From: Chitinophagaceae bacterium
GTDB taxonomy: Bacteria; Bacteroidota; Bacteroidia; Chitinophagales; Chitinophagaceae
DNA length: 64,000 nucleotides
Reading direction: 5' to 3'
Assembly (NCBI GenBank): GCA_004173235.1
Contig: SEAC01000023.1
Coordinates: forward strand, 1-64,000
Positions 37,366 to 45,968 of the stretch are shown here, in pieces; position 1 is the first letter of the stretch; each line of letters opens with the position of its first letter. The notes beneath the pieces are model-generated. The model was given only the letters and a program-made list of their open reading frames with translations. It was not told the origin of the DNA and did no database searches. Made by a program: the position numbers and the translations under genes.

Positions 37366-38100
37366 ATGCGTAAACGGTGGTGGAAAATTCTTTGTGTACT
37401 CCTGTTGCTGTATGCGCTTGCATTTGGCCTTAACGTGTTCAACATCCCGTGGTTCGACGTGCCGCGCACGCCCATCCTCCACGAAACCATCCGCAACCTG
37501 TATTACCACGTAGGCATGTGGTTCGCAATGATGATCCTGTTCATCATTTCAGCGGTGCACGCCGTCAATTACCTCCGCACCTCGCAACTGAAGTACGACA
37601 TCTATTCGCGCCAGTATGCGCTGATCGGGATGATCTTCGGGGTGCTCGGCTATGCCACGGGCTTCATCTGGGCGTCGGTGACGTGGGCCGATCCCAACCA
37701 GCCGGCAGGCGCTTCCTTTGGCGCCATCGCCCGCGAGCCCAAGCTTGTTGGTGCCGGCATCGCGTTGCTCATTTATGCGGCCTACCTGGTGCTACGCGAT
37801 TCCATCAACGACGTGGACAAGAAGGCGCGCATCTCTTCGGTTTATAACATTTTCGCATTCGCATTCCTTTTTCCGTCGATATGGATCATCCCCCGATTGC
37901 TGCCGAGCCTCCACCCCGGCGGCGAAGTGGCACCCGGCGTGCGAAGCGACAACCCGGCATTGGATCCGAAGGCGCTTTCGGCCCATATGCGCGCGGTGTT
38001 TTATCCTGCAGTGGCAGGCTGGACGCTGCTCGGCGTATGGATCGCGACCCTCAAACTGCGGTTGCGCCTGATCGAACAAAAAACGTTAATCAACGACTGA
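37366..38100 (+). CDS. ccmC: Cytochrome c biogenesis protein CcmC/CcsA family
   Basis: A 244-residue membrane protein with six or more segments. It has the Trp-rich haem-handling region as GYATGFIWASVTWADPNQP and a His after the second helix (LHETIRNLYYHVGMWFAMMILF) consistent with haem ligation. It moves haem across the inner membrane with CcmB and the CcmD-like protein. Its stop overlaps the next start (TGATG). ccmA is not in the window. Confidence 0.9.
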   Translation: MRKRWWKILCVLLLLYALAFGLNVFNIPWFDVPRTPILHETIRNLYYHVGMWFAMMILFIISAVHAVNYLRTSQLKYDIYSRQYALIGMIFGVLGYATGFIWASVTWADPNQPAGASFGAIAREPKLVGAGIALLIYAAYLVLRDSINDVDKKARISSVYNIFAFAFLFPSIWIIPRLLPSLHPGGEVAPGVRSDNPALDPKALSAHMRAVFYPAVAGWTLLGVWIATLKLRLRLIEQKTLIND

Positions 38101-38315
38101 TGAAAAAAGCTTTCTTTGCGCTGCTGTTTACGATTGCGTGCACATTGGTTCAGGCCCAGGGCGACCGGCCCGAAATGGCGGATACATTCCGCAGCAACGG
38201 AAAAATTTATGTCGTTTTTGCCGTCATCCTCACCATCTTTGCCGGAATCATTTTGTACCTCGTGCGCCTGGACCGGAAGATCTCCAGACTGGAACGCGAG
38301 CCGGGGCTCAGATAA
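38100..38315 (+). CDS. CcmD-like small membrane protein
   Basis: A 71-residue protein with a signal or first membrane segment (MKKAFFALLFTIACTLVQAQ) and a second segment (IYVVFAVILTIFAGIILYLVRL) followed by a charged tail, DRKISRLERE. This fits the CcmD-type proteins of Bacteroidota that follow ccmC. The ATG overlaps the ccmC stop, so translation is coupled. Confidence 0.8.
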   Translation: MKKAFFALLFTIACTLVQAQGDRPEMADTFRSNGKIYVVFAVILTIFAGIILYLVRLDRKISRLEREPGLR

Positions 38316-38351
38316 ATTCAAGAAACAATCCTTTCAATAAACGATTCGCTT

Positions 38352-39770
38352 ATGTCTACTACCGGGTACAGCTTCTTTCAAAGCGTTGTAAAAAGCTTTG
38401 ACAAGGCTGCCAAATTCACGAAATGGGATCCAGGTATCCTCGAACAGATCAAGGAATGTAACTCCGTATACCAGATGCGCTTCCCTGTGCGTATGGACGA
38501 CGGCCGCATCGAAGTGATTGAAGCCTACCGCGTGCAGCACTCGCAGCATAAGACCCCTACAAAGGGTGGTATCCGCTTCGCAGCCGAGGTGAACCAGGAC
38601 GAAGTGATGGCCCTTGCCGCACTGATGACCTACAAGTGCGCCATCGTGAACGTTCCGTTCGGCGGTGGTAAAGGTGGTATCAAGATCTCTCCGAAGAAAT
38701 ACAGTGTATACGAGCTCGAAAAGATCACTCGTCGCTATACGGCCGAACTGGTGAAGAAGAACTTCATCGGGCCCGGCACCGACGTTCCGGCTCCCGACTA
38801 CGGCACCGGCCCACGCGAGATGGCCTGGATCGTGGATACGTACCAGAGCCTCCGCCCCGGTGAGATCGACGCAGCCGGTTGCGTAACCGGCAAGCCCGTA
38901 ACACAAGGTGGTGTTCGTGGACGTACCGAAGCTACCGGCCTCGGCATCTTCTACGGCATCCGCGAGGTGTGCTCCATGCCCGACGTAATGGAGAAGCTCG
39001 GTCTTCCCGTTGGCCTCGAAGGCAAGCGCATCATCGTGCAGGGCCTTGGCAACGTGGGCTTCCACGCCGCCAAGTTCTTCCAGCAGGCTGGCGCGAAGAT
39101 CGTTGCCCTCGCCGAATACGAAGGCTCCATCTACAGCGACAGCGGCCTCGATGTTGAGGCAGTGTTTGCACACCGCAAATCGAGCGGCTCCATTCTCAAC
39201 TTCCCCGGCGCACAAAACTTCGCCAAGAATACCGATGCGCTCGAGCATGATTGCGACATCCTCATCCCCGCAGCCCTCGAAAACGTGATCAACGGCGAGA
39301 ACGCCCTGCGCGTGAAGGCCCGCATCATTGGTGAAGGCGCCAACGGCCCGCTCACTCCCGAAGCGGATGAAGTGTTCATCACCAAAGGCACGCTCGTTGT
39401 GCCCGATATGTACCTCAACGCAGGTGGCGTAACAGTTTCCTACTTCGAATGGCTGAAGAACCTGAGCCACGTGCGCTACGGCCGCATGGAGAAGCGTTTT
39501 ACCGAGAACCTCAACCACCACATCCTCAGCCAGATCGAGGAGCTTACCAGCAAGCAGGTGAGCGACGTGGAGCGCAAGTTCATTATGCACGGTCCCGAAG
39601 AAGTGGACTTGGTATACAGCGGCCTTGAAGAAACGATGATCACCGCCACGCGCGAGATCATGGAAGCGTGGAAGGCCAACCCGCAGATCCCCGACATGCG
39701 CACGGCAGCCTTCGTTGTAGCCATCAACAAGGTGGGTACGTCTTATGCCGAGCTGGGCATCTTCCCATAA
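38352..39770 (+). CDS. gdhA: Glutamate dehydrogenase (Glu/Leu/Phe/Val family)
   Basis: A 472-residue enzyme interconverting glutamate and 2-oxoglutarate plus ammonia. The active-site blocks are [37 protein letters not shown] with the catalytic Lys, and [16 protein letters not shown] with the catalytic Asp. The NAD(P)-binding fold has [14 protein letters not shown]. Coenzyme choice cannot be read with certainty. A strong terminator follows 17 bp downstream. Confidence 0.93.
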   Translation: MSTTGYSFFQSVVKSFDKAAKFTKWDPGILEQIKECNSVYQMRFPVRMDDGRIEVIEAYRVQHSQHKTPTKGGIRFAAEVNQDEVMALAALMTYKCAIVNVPFGGGKGGIKISPKKYSVYELEKITRRYTAELVKKNFIGPGTDVPAPDYGTGPREMAWIVDTYQSLRPGEIDAAGCVTGKPVTQGGVRGRTEATGLGIFYGIREVCSMPDVMEKLGLPVGLEGKRIIVQGLGNVGFHAAKFFQQAGAKIVALAEYEGSIYSDSGLDVEAVFAHRKSSGSILNFPGAQNFAKNTDALEHDCDILIPAALENVINGENALRVKARIIGEGANGPLTPEADEVFITKGTLVVPDMYLNAGGVTVSYFEWLKNLSHVRYGRMEKRFTENLNHHILSQIEELTSKQVSDVERKFIMHGPEEVDLVYSGLEETMITATREIMEAWKANPQIPDMRTAAFVVAINKVGTSYAELGIFP

Positions 39771-39786
39771 TGGATTTCAGATTTTT

Positions 39787-39816
39787 GCCCCCCGCCTCCG
39801 CGGGGGGCTTTTTTTT
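39787..39816 (+). terminator. Intrinsic terminator of gdhA
   Basis: GCCCCCCG/CGGGGGGC stem with loop CCTC and a following run of eight T. Confidence 0.92.
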
Positions 39817-39832
39817 GCGCTCCGCGCCGTAC

Positions 39833-39956
39833 AGACGCACTATGTGCGTCTCCACCTGAACGCACTATGTGCGTCTCACCCCATCGCCCTATTTGCGTCT
39901 CACCCCATCGCGCCATCGCGCCGCCTTCGGCGGAGACGCACATGGTGCGTCTCTAC
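39833..39956. repeat. GAGACGCAC palindromic repeats
   Basis: AGACGCAC-TAT-GTGCGTCT (39833-39851), a second CGCACTATGTGCGTCTC copy, partial copies, and GAGACGCAC-ATG-GTGCGTCTC (39933-39953). A related palindrome at 56209-56229 touches the stop codon of the cation symporter. Confidence 0.75.
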
Positions 39957-39982
39957 GGATCGTTGGGGCATGCGCCCGCACC

Positions 39983-39990
39983 TACCTTTG
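39983..39990 (+). promoter_or_regulatory. -7 box of selO
   Basis: TACCTTTG, 23 bp before the ATG, fits TAnnTTTG; a TTG lies 17 nt further upstream. Confidence 0.5.
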
Positions 39991-40013
39991 CCAATGATCA
40001 TCCGCGCTGCAGC

Positions 40014-41558
40014 ATGACCCAACTACACAACGCCTCCTTTCAAAACGCATTCACCAGCCATTTCCGCGGCGATGATTCCGGCGACCGCAGGCCGCGCGCT
40101 ACGCCGGGCATGTTCTGGGCGAAGGCCGAGCCCACGGCCGTGCCAAAGCCCGGATTGCTGGCGTGGTCGGAAGAATTGGCGCAAACGCTTGGATTGGCGC
40201 ATCCCGGCGAAGCATCCGTAGAAATACTGGGCGGCAACCGGCTTGTGCCGGGCATGCACCCGTATGCTGCATGTTACGCCGGCCATCAGTTTGGCAACTG
40301 GGCCGGCCAGCTGGGCGACGGACGTGCCATTACCCTTGGCGAGCTCGAAACGCCTTCGGGGTCCATCTTCGAGGTGCAGCTCAAAGGTGCCGGTCCCACG
40401 GCGTACTCGCGCCGTGCCGATGGACGCGCTGTGCTCCGTTCCTCCGTGCGCGAATACCTGATGAGCGAGGCGATGCATTACCTGGGCGTGCCTACCACCC
40501 GTGCGCTGAGCCTTGTAACCACGGGCGAGCCGGTACTCCGCGATATGTTTTATGACGGACATCCCGCACACGAGCCTGGCGCCATAGTGTGCCGTGTGGC
40601 GCCCTCCTTTCTCCGGTTCGGCAACTATGAGATGCCCGCCGCTCGCAAGGAGATCGACAACCTCCGGCAGCTGGTAGACTGGACCATCGAGCGCTTCTTC
40701 CCGCAGTACAGCGACAGCGAAGAGCCCATCCTCCTTTGGTTTGGCGAAGTGGTGCGCAGCACAGCGTTGCTGATGAGCGAATGGCAGCGCGTTGGCTTCG
40801 TGCACGGCGTGATGAACACCGATAATATGTCCATCCTCGGGCTCACCATTGATTACGGCCCGTATTCGTTCGTGGATGCCTACGAGCCCAACTTCACACC
40901 CAACACCACCGACCTGCCCGGGCGACGCTATGCCTTTGCAAAGCAACCGGCAGTGGCCAAATGGAACCTAGGGTGCCTCGCCGGCGCGTTGTTGCCCCTG
41001 TTCGAAAACCAGGAAGGGCTCGTTGCGGTGCTTGACACATATGACGACATCTATTGGAAGTACTGGTTCCGGATGATGGGCAACAAACTAGGCCTGTCCG
41101 ACATCACGGCCGACGACCAGGCGCTGCTGGAACAGGCAGAGCTCGTGCTGGCAACGGTGCAGCCCGATTATGCCATCTTCTTCCAGTTGCTGGCGGATTG
41201 GCCCGGCTCCGGCGAAGATGCGCTTACGTTTTTCAAACCGGCGTTTTACGGAATGCTCACCGATGATGCGGAAAGCATGCTTACCGTATTTCTACGGGAC
41301 TGGCAGGAACGCTTCTCCCGCGAAGACGCAAACGCCGCGCGCGCGCGCATGCAGGCAGCCAACCCGCGCTTCGTGCTGCGCAACTACCTGCTTTCGCAGA
41401 CCATCGAAGGCTTGGAAAAAGGGGATGATCAATTGTTTCGCCAGCTCGAGGCCGCGCTCCGGGAGCCTTATACAACTCACCACGATCAGTTTTTGGAAAA
41501 GCGCCCCGACTGGGCCAATGCAAAGGCGGGTTGCTCCATGCTGAGCTGCAGTTCTTAG
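40014..41558 (+). CDS. selO: SelO-type protein adenylyltransferase (YdiU family)
   Basis: A 514-residue pseudokinase-fold enzyme that transfers AMP to Ser, Thr or Tyr of proteins. Motifs are YAGHQFGNWAGQLGDGRAI, QLKGAGPTAYSRRADGRAVLRSSVREYL, and the metal and catalytic region FVHGVMNTDNMSILGLTIDYGP. The frame is open upstream through the palindromic repeats, but MTQLHNASF is the natural start, after a TACCTTTG box. It converges on the 41703-42314 gene, and a palindromic element fills the gap. Confidence 0.93.
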   Translation: MTQLHNASFQNAFTSHFRGDDSGDRRPRATPGMFWAKAEPTAVPKPGLLAWSEELAQTLGLAHPGEASVEILGGNRLVPGMHPYAACYAGHQFGNWAGQLGDGRAITLGELETPSGSIFEVQLKGAGPTAYSRRADGRAVLRSSVREYLMSEAMHYLGVPTTRALSLVTTGEPVLRDMFYDGHPAHEPGAIVCRVAPSFLRFGNYEMPAARKEIDNLRQLVDWTIERFFPQYSDSEEPILLWFGEVVRSTALLMSEWQRVGFVHGVMNTDNMSILGLTIDYGPYSFVDAYEPNFTPNTTDLPGRRYAFAKQPAVAKWNLGCLAGALLPLFENQEGLVAVLDTYDDIYWKYWFRMMGNKLGLSDITADDQALLEQAELVLATVQPDYAIFFQLLADWPGSGEDALTFFKPAFYGMLTDDAESMLTVFLRDWQERFSREDANAARARMQAANPRFVLRNYLLSQTIEGLEKGDDQLFRQLEAALREPYTTHHDQFLEKRPDWANAKAGCSMLSCSS

Positions 41559-41575
41559 GGGCGCCTTCGGCGGGT

Positions 41576-41705
41576 TAGAGAAAGAACGCAGATTCCATAT
41601 GATTTCTATGATTAGCGCAGATTGTATTCGTTCGCGTGCGTAAAACCATAACAATCTTATTAATTCTGCGAGACGGCGAAGACGGCAATCTGCGTTCTTC
41701 CTTTA
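41576..41705. repeat. Palindromic element, copy 1 (130 bp)
   Basis: The left terminal inverted repeat is TAGAGAAAGAACGCAGATT (41576-41594); the right one, read on the minus strand, is TAAAGGAAGAACGCAGATT (41705-41687). Inner GCGCAGATT and AATTCTGCG form a second inverted pair. The first three bases of the right end (TAA) are the stop codon of the minus-strand gene. The left end begins with TAG 17 bp after the selO stop. See copy 2 at 60576-60711. Confidence 0.85.
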
Positions 41706-42314
41706 TTCCGTCGCTACCAGGCCATCTACCAAGGCGTTCCATTGAAGCTTGGAGCCGCCGGCGATGGCCCCACTGCCAAACAGGAAATTGCGCACTTTGC
41801 CGATCAGCGTTTCGGCAGCCGCGTTGGGCTTTTCGTTGCGGCCATGCACGGCTGCGATCACGGTGTTGCCTTCGCGGCGAACGATGAAGTTGGAAGTCGC
41901 TTCTTCCGAAAAAAAATGCGCTACGTCGTTTCGCTCGTTGTTGGGGTTGGTGGCAGGACGCACCCGGATGGCGGTGTAGGGACAACCTTCGCTCTCCCCT
42001 TCTTCCACTGCTTCCACCCGCACCCAGTCGAAGCCGTCGCCGGTGTCGCTGCCGGGGCCGGGGATATCGATCTTGAAATGATCGCCCGTCTGCACGGGGC
42101 GGTGTGCGTCATTGCCCTGCGCATCGGTGAGCTGGAATGCTGCGGTGCCCGCGCCGGCAAGCGCCTGCCATCCGTTCACGTGCAGCAGCCGTTGGCGCAC
42201 CCGCTCGTAAAAAGACTGTGCAGCCGCATCATCGACTAATGAGCGGCGTGCCTCCGTATTACTTTGTCCGCCCGCTTCTTGTTGTGGCACTATTCCATTC
42301 TTCTCTGGATCCAT
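41703..42314 (-). CDS. Hypothetical protein
   Basis: A 203-residue soluble-looking protein without signal peptide. I do not recognise the family. Visible are a helical segment (SLVDDAAAQSFYERVRQRLLHVNGW), a beta-rich centre (GDHFKIDIPGPGSDTGDGFDWVRVEAVEE; TSNFIVRREGNTVIAAVHGRNE) and a C-terminal Leu/Asn-rich tail. I chose the ATG of MDPEKNGIV as start. The stop codon is the terminal TAA of the palindromic element. Confidence 0.65.
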   Translation of the reverse strand: MDPEKNGIVPQQEAGGQSNTEARRSLVDDAAAQSFYERVRQRLLHVNGWQALAGAGTAAFQLTDAQGNDAHRPVQTGDHFKIDIPGPGSDTGDGFDWVRVEAVEEGESEGCPYTAIRVRPATNPNNERNDVAHFFSEEATSNFIVRREGNTVIAAVHGRNEKPNAAAETLIGKVRNFLFGSGAIAGGSKLQWNALVDGLVATE

Positions 42315-42372
42315 GTCTATACAAAACGAAAAGTCGTGCCGGAGGAAACGCGACACGACTAATAAGCAGCCC

Positions 42373-42531
42373 GCCTTCGACTTCGCTCAGGCTGACAATC
42401 GACTTCGCTCAGGCTGACAATCGACTAAGCAGCCAGCCTTCGACTTCGCTCAGGCTGACAATCGACTTCGCTCAGGCTGACCATCGACCTCGCTCAAGGT
42501 GACAAACGACTTCGCTGCGCAGTCGAAGCGC
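42373..42531. repeat. 22-bp repeats CGACTTCGCTCAGGCTGACAAT
   Basis: Copies begin at 42378, 42400, 42441, 42463, 42485 and 42507, mostly 22 bp apart, the last two degenerate. The gap 42315-42541 holds nothing else. This is not a CRISPR: spacers between copies are absent. Confidence 0.8.
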
Positions 42532-42541
42532 CACTTCCAAC

Positions 42542-43045
42542 TCAGATCTTGAGGCTTCCTTCGGCACCATCGGCAATTTTAGGGTTGCCGGTAACCGCGC
42601 CCACGGCCATTTTGAGGAACTGCACCATCTTGCCCGTTTCCGCATCCCAATAATAGGTGCGCTCGGGGTGTACATGCAACAGGGCCACATTCGGATCTTC
42701 GGCACCACCGGGGAACCACGCCTTTATGATCGGGCTCCACTTTTCCTTGATCAGGTTGCGGTCGGTTACCACGTGGGCGTAGCCCCACATATCGAGGTAG
42801 CTTTCCTTGCCGGGGTGGGCAAACGTAAGGTGCACCTTGCGCGCCTTGCTTACTTCTTCCACCTTGATAGAGCGGATATCGGTAAAGAACCAGAGTTTGC
42901 CGTCTGCATCCGTTTCAATTACCGACATCGGCCTTGTATGATCCACCGCATCGTCGGCGTTGGTAATAAACATACAAACGCGGATATCGTCTATCAGTTT
43001 CTTGTACTTAGCCAGGGCTTCTTCGTTCTGCAAATGCTTTTCCAT
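42542..43045 (-). CDS. Pyridoxamine 5'-phosphate oxidase-like (general stress protein 26) flavoprotein
   Basis: A 167-residue split-barrel flavin-binding protein. RVCMFITN, TRPMSVIETDADGKLWFFTDIRSIKVEEV and KVHLTFAHPGKESYLDMWGYAHVV are typical of the stress protein 26 branch. A redox role is likely but unproven. It follows App1-like phosphatase on the same strand at 25 bp, so they may be cotranscribed. Confidence 0.85.
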   Translation of the reverse strand: MEKHLQNEEALAKYKKLIDDIRVCMFITNADDAVDHTRPMSVIETDADGKLWFFTDIRSIKVEEVSKARKVHLTFAHPGKESYLDMWGYAHVVTDRNLIKEKWSPIIKAWFPGGAEDPNVALLHVHPERTYYWDAETGKMVQFLKMAVGAVTGNPKIADGAEGSLKI

Positions 43046-43070
43046 TAGTCTTAATTAAGTAAATACAGGC

Positions 43071-44147
43071 CTAAAACTTCGTGCCAGAGGGCAGCGCAAC
43101 CCCCGCAACTTTTTCCTGCGCGATCAAGCCCATCCGGATGGAGTGCAGGATCGCTTCTTCGCTATGTTTGAAAAAACAACAGGGCACGCCTTGCGCCTCG
43201 ATCTTGCCCAGCACTTCCCGCACTTTGTCCACGCTCTTCCGGTATACATCGCGTATATACACAGCGTGAATGCGGCCCGGGAAGTGGCGCACTATGGATT
43301 CGTAGATATACGGATCGTGCTGCGACGAATCGCCGAGCAACACGAAGCGCTGCTTCGGAAATCCCTCGATGATCCGCACGATTCGTGCAAACTTGCCCTG
43401 GTGGTTGTTTTGCCCCGTCTTCAGCAGCTCGCGGAGCTGCTTCAACACGTTGAGCAGGAATACTCCGCGCGGCATTTCGTGCACGCGCGTGAACTCGTTG
43501 AGGTAATCATACAGGTTCCACTCCGAACTTGAAACGTAGAAAAAAGGATTGGGTGCTTCCGGGGTAGTATTTCCAAGCGCCAGCAACTGGTAGTGGCGAA
43601 CAACGCCTTCGAAGGGAAGGCGGCTGCGCGCGTTTTGTGTAAAGAGCACAAAGAGCCGCTTGCGCATGTTCGCGGAATGCGAGATGAGAAACGTATCGTC
43701 CACGTCGGAGATGAAGCCGTACTGCGTTGGATACGGAATGTACACAGAGCCGGTGCCTGTGCCGATCACGCTGTCGTCGTCGGCGAGCAGCTCAACGTCC
43801 ATTTCGCACCAGCCCTGCTCCAGTGGCGGGTTGTCTTTCCATTCGAATTTGAAGAAGCCGTCCTTGTCGGACTCCGTGTGCAGCACCTGTCCCTGCCACA
43901 CCGTGCGCAACCTGGCGCAGGGCCATGGCTTCACCATAAAGAGGCGGAGCAGCGCCCAGCTGTTGTTGAGTATGCTCTGCCGGTAGCGGCGCCGGGGAAG
44001 CGCACTTTGACGAAACACGTGCCCATAAAGCACAAGCTGCTCCGCGTGTCCGTATCCGTGGTATACTTTTATTACGGTTTCGCGGGTAAGGCCCAGCCTG
44101 TGAAAGGCTAAGCTCTTGAGCTGCTGGTAAAGCCTGCGTAATCCCAT
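43071..44147 (-). CDS. App1-type phosphatidate phosphatase (DUF2183)
   Basis: A 358-residue protein. The HAD-like catalytic motif is ISDVDDTFL, followed by NPFFYVSSSEWNLYDYL and RFVLLGDSSQHDPYIYESI, matching the App1 domain that dephosphorylates phosphatidate to diacylglycerol in yeast. The open frame extends upstream into the opposing kinase gene, but MGLRRLYQQLKSL is the sensible start. Its ATG lies 13 bp from the ATG of the divergent lipid kinase, so each leader must start inside the other gene. Confidence 0.85.
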   Translation of the reverse strand: MGLRRLYQQLKSLAFHRLGLTRETVIKVYHGYGHAEQLVLYGHVFRQSALPRRRYRQSILNNSWALLRLFMVKPWPCARLRTVWQGQVLHTESDKDGFFKFEWKDNPPLEQGWCEMDVELLADDDSVIGTGTGSVYIPYPTQYGFISDVDDTFLISHSANMRKRLFVLFTQNARSRLPFEGVVRHYQLLALGNTTPEAPNPFFYVSSSEWNLYDYLNEFTRVHEMPRGVFLLNVLKQLRELLKTGQNNHQGKFARIVRIIEGFPKQRFVLLGDSSQHDPYIYESIVRHFPGRIHAVYIRDVYRKSVDKVREVLGKIEAQGVPCCFFKHSEEAILHSIRMGLIAQEKVAGVALPSGTKF

Positions 44148-44160
44148 ATTGATACAAGCT

Positions 44161-45057
44161 ATGCAGAAAGAAGGCCAATTCCGCGTTCTGTTCGTCATTA
44201 ACCCCGTGTCGGGCGGCAAGGCCAAGACCGATTGGGAAGAGCAGATCCGCGCTACCATTCGCGATTCGGTGCACGAGATGGAGTTCTTCCTGCTTACCGG
44301 CGACGACGACGAAAGTTCGGTGCGACACCACATCGAGCGGGTGCAGCCCGACCGCGTGGTGGCCGTTGGCGGCGATGGCACCGTAAAGCTCGTTGCCGGC
44401 CTCCTCCGCGACACGAACATCCCGCTGGGCATTTTACCTGCGGGCTCGGCCAACGGGATGGCGCGCGAGCTGGAGTTGCCGCTCGATCCGGAGGGCGCGC
44501 TGCGCGTGGTGCTGGAAGGTACTCCCAAACCCATCGACCTCATCAGCATCAACGAAGACGATATCTGCATCCACCTCTCCGATCTCGGTCTCAATGCGAT
44601 GCTGGTGAAATATTTCGAAGGATCAAGCAAGCGCGGAATGTGGGGCTACGGGCGCGCCGTGCTGCGTGTGCTGTGGCAAAAACAAAAGATGCGCGCCATT
44701 GTGCGTACCGACAAAGAACTGGTGCGCCGCGGCGCTTATATGATCGTGCTGGCCAATGCACGCAAATACGGCACGGGCGCCAACATCAACCCTGAAGGCG
44801 ATGTTTCCGATGGTTTGTTTGAAGTGGTGATCCTGCGCCGGCTGAACCTTATTGAAATCCTGAAAGCGCTTTTCACCAACCGCTCCTTCGATTCGGCTAA
44901 GATTGAAGTGCTGCATGCACGCACGGTGGAGATCGAAACGCGTAAGCACGCCTACTTCCAGGTGGATGGCGAATACCGCGGAAAGACCACCCGCGTGGAA
45001 GCCCGCATCCTGCCGCACGCGGTACAGGTGTTGGTGCCGGGAAAGCGTGAACCGTGA
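44161..45057 (+). CDS. Diacylglycerol kinase-family lipid kinase (YegS/BmrU type)
   Basis: A 298-residue soluble lipid kinase. The nucleotide site is [13 protein letters not shown] and [34 protein letters not shown] is the third family block. Expected reaction: diacylglycerol or a related lipid plus ATP to phosphatidate. That is the reverse of the divergent App1-like phosphatase. I chose the ATG at 44161 over a TTG 12 bp upstream. The stop lies in a CGTGAACCGTGAGCCG word repeat. Confidence 0.88.
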   Translation: MQKEGQFRVLFVINPVSGGKAKTDWEEQIRATIRDSVHEMEFFLLTGDDDESSVRHHIERVQPDRVVAVGGDGTVKLVAGLLRDTNIPLGILPAGSANGMARELELPLDPEGALRVVLEGTPKPIDLISINEDDICIHLSDLGLNAMLVKYFEGSSKRGMWGYGRAVLRVLWQKQKMRAIVRTDKELVRRGAYMIVLANARKYGTGANINPEGDVSDGLFEVVILRRLNLIEILKALFTNRSFDSAKIEVLHARTVEIETRKHAYFQVDGEYRGKTTRVEARILPHAVQVLVPGKREP

Positions 45058-45104
45058 GCCGTCTCTGGCACAATTCTTCCATCTCACATCTAAAACCTGC
45101 AATC

Positions 45105-45293
45105 ATGGACAAACTCGAACTCAAAGGAAAATGGAATGAGTGGAAGGGAAAGGCCAAACAGGCGCACGGCGATCTTACCGATGACGACCTGGACTACCAG
45201 GAAGGCCGGGAAGACGAGCTCTTCGGCCGCCTGCAGCAAAAGCTGGGAAAAACGCGCGACGAGGTCATTGGCTGGCTTCGCGGACTTGGCTGA
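45105..45293 (+). CDS. CsbD-family stress protein
   Basis: A 62-residue hydrophilic protein with the CsbD pattern [26 protein letters not shown], then [22 protein letters not shown]. CsbD proteins accumulate in general stress; their mechanism is unknown. It follows the lipid kinase after 47 bp, with CATCTCACATC words between, and is closed by a hairpin. Confidence 0.88.
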   Translation: MDKLELKGKWNEWKGKAKQAHGDLTDDDLDYQEGREDELFGRLQQKLGKTRDEVIGWLRGLG

Positions 45294-45318
45294 TCGCCGC
45301 CCCATTCTGCAAATCATC

Positions 45319-45342
45319 AGCCTGCGCTCTGCGCGGGCTTTC
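45319..45342 (+). terminator. Hairpin terminator after the CsbD gene
   Basis: A 9-bp stem AGCCTGCGC/GCGCGGGCT with loop TCT, followed by a short TTTCTGTT tract. Confidence 0.6.
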
Positions 45343-45421
45343 TGTTATGGTGCGAAGGGATCAAAGTTGTACCGTTCGCAGCGCCAGTCAGGCACGTAGC
45401 TTAGCTGCTTCAAACTTCGCC

Positions 45422-45946
45422 ATGGATTTCAGCATCGAACGCACCATTGAATTGCTCCAACGCACACCCGGCGTATTGCGCAGCCTCCTCCACGGGCTCA
45501 GCGACGAATGGACCACTGTGAACGAAGGGCCCGATACCTGGTCGGCCTTCGACGTGCTGGGCCACCTTGCGTATGCCGAACGCGGCGCCTGGATCGGCCG
45601 CGCGGAGGTCATACTTTCGAATAAGGCCAACAAAACATTTCCCCCGGTCGACCGCTTTGCACAGTTCCGTGAAAGCGTCGGAAAAAACCTTCCTCAGCTG
45701 CTCGATGAATTCGCCCTGCTGCGATCGGAGAACCTCCAGCGGTTGCGCGCGTTGGACCTGCAGGAGGAACAACTGCAACGCAGCGCCGTGCATCCGCAAC
45801 TCGGCCCGGTCACACTCGCACAACTGCTCGCTACCTGGGCCACCCACGACCTCGATCACATCAGCCAGGTAGTGCGCGTGCTGGCAAAGCAATACGGCGA
45901 TGCCGTAGGTCCGTGGAAGGCGAACCTCAAAATATTGCGCTCCTGA
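45422..45946 (+). CDS. DinB-family protein
   Basis: A 174-residue four-helix protein of the DinB/YfiT superfamily. Candidate metal ligands are the His in DVLGHLAYAERG and the pair in THDLDHISQVVRV. Such proteins are often thiol-dependent transferases. A second DinB-like gene follows 22 bp downstream; the two are probably cotranscribed but are not close in sequence. Confidence 0.82.
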   Translation: MDFSIERTIELLQRTPGVLRSLLHGLSDEWTTVNEGPDTWSAFDVLGHLAYAERGAWIGRAEVILSNKANKTFPPVDRFAQFRESVGKNLPQLLDEFALLRSENLQRLRALDLQEEQLQRSAVHPQLGPVTLAQLLATWATHDLDHISQVVRVLAKQYGDAVGPWKANLKILRS

Positions 45947-45968
45947 TCACTGCACCAAACACAATGTC

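Noticed and set aside
42373..42531. Possible CRISPR array
   Set aside because: Units are directly adjacent at 22 bp without unique spacers, and no cas genes are in the window.
43071..44630. 519-codon version of the App1 gene
   Set aside because: The first 161 codons are antisense to the lipid kinase; App1-like sequence begins only at the ATG at 44147.
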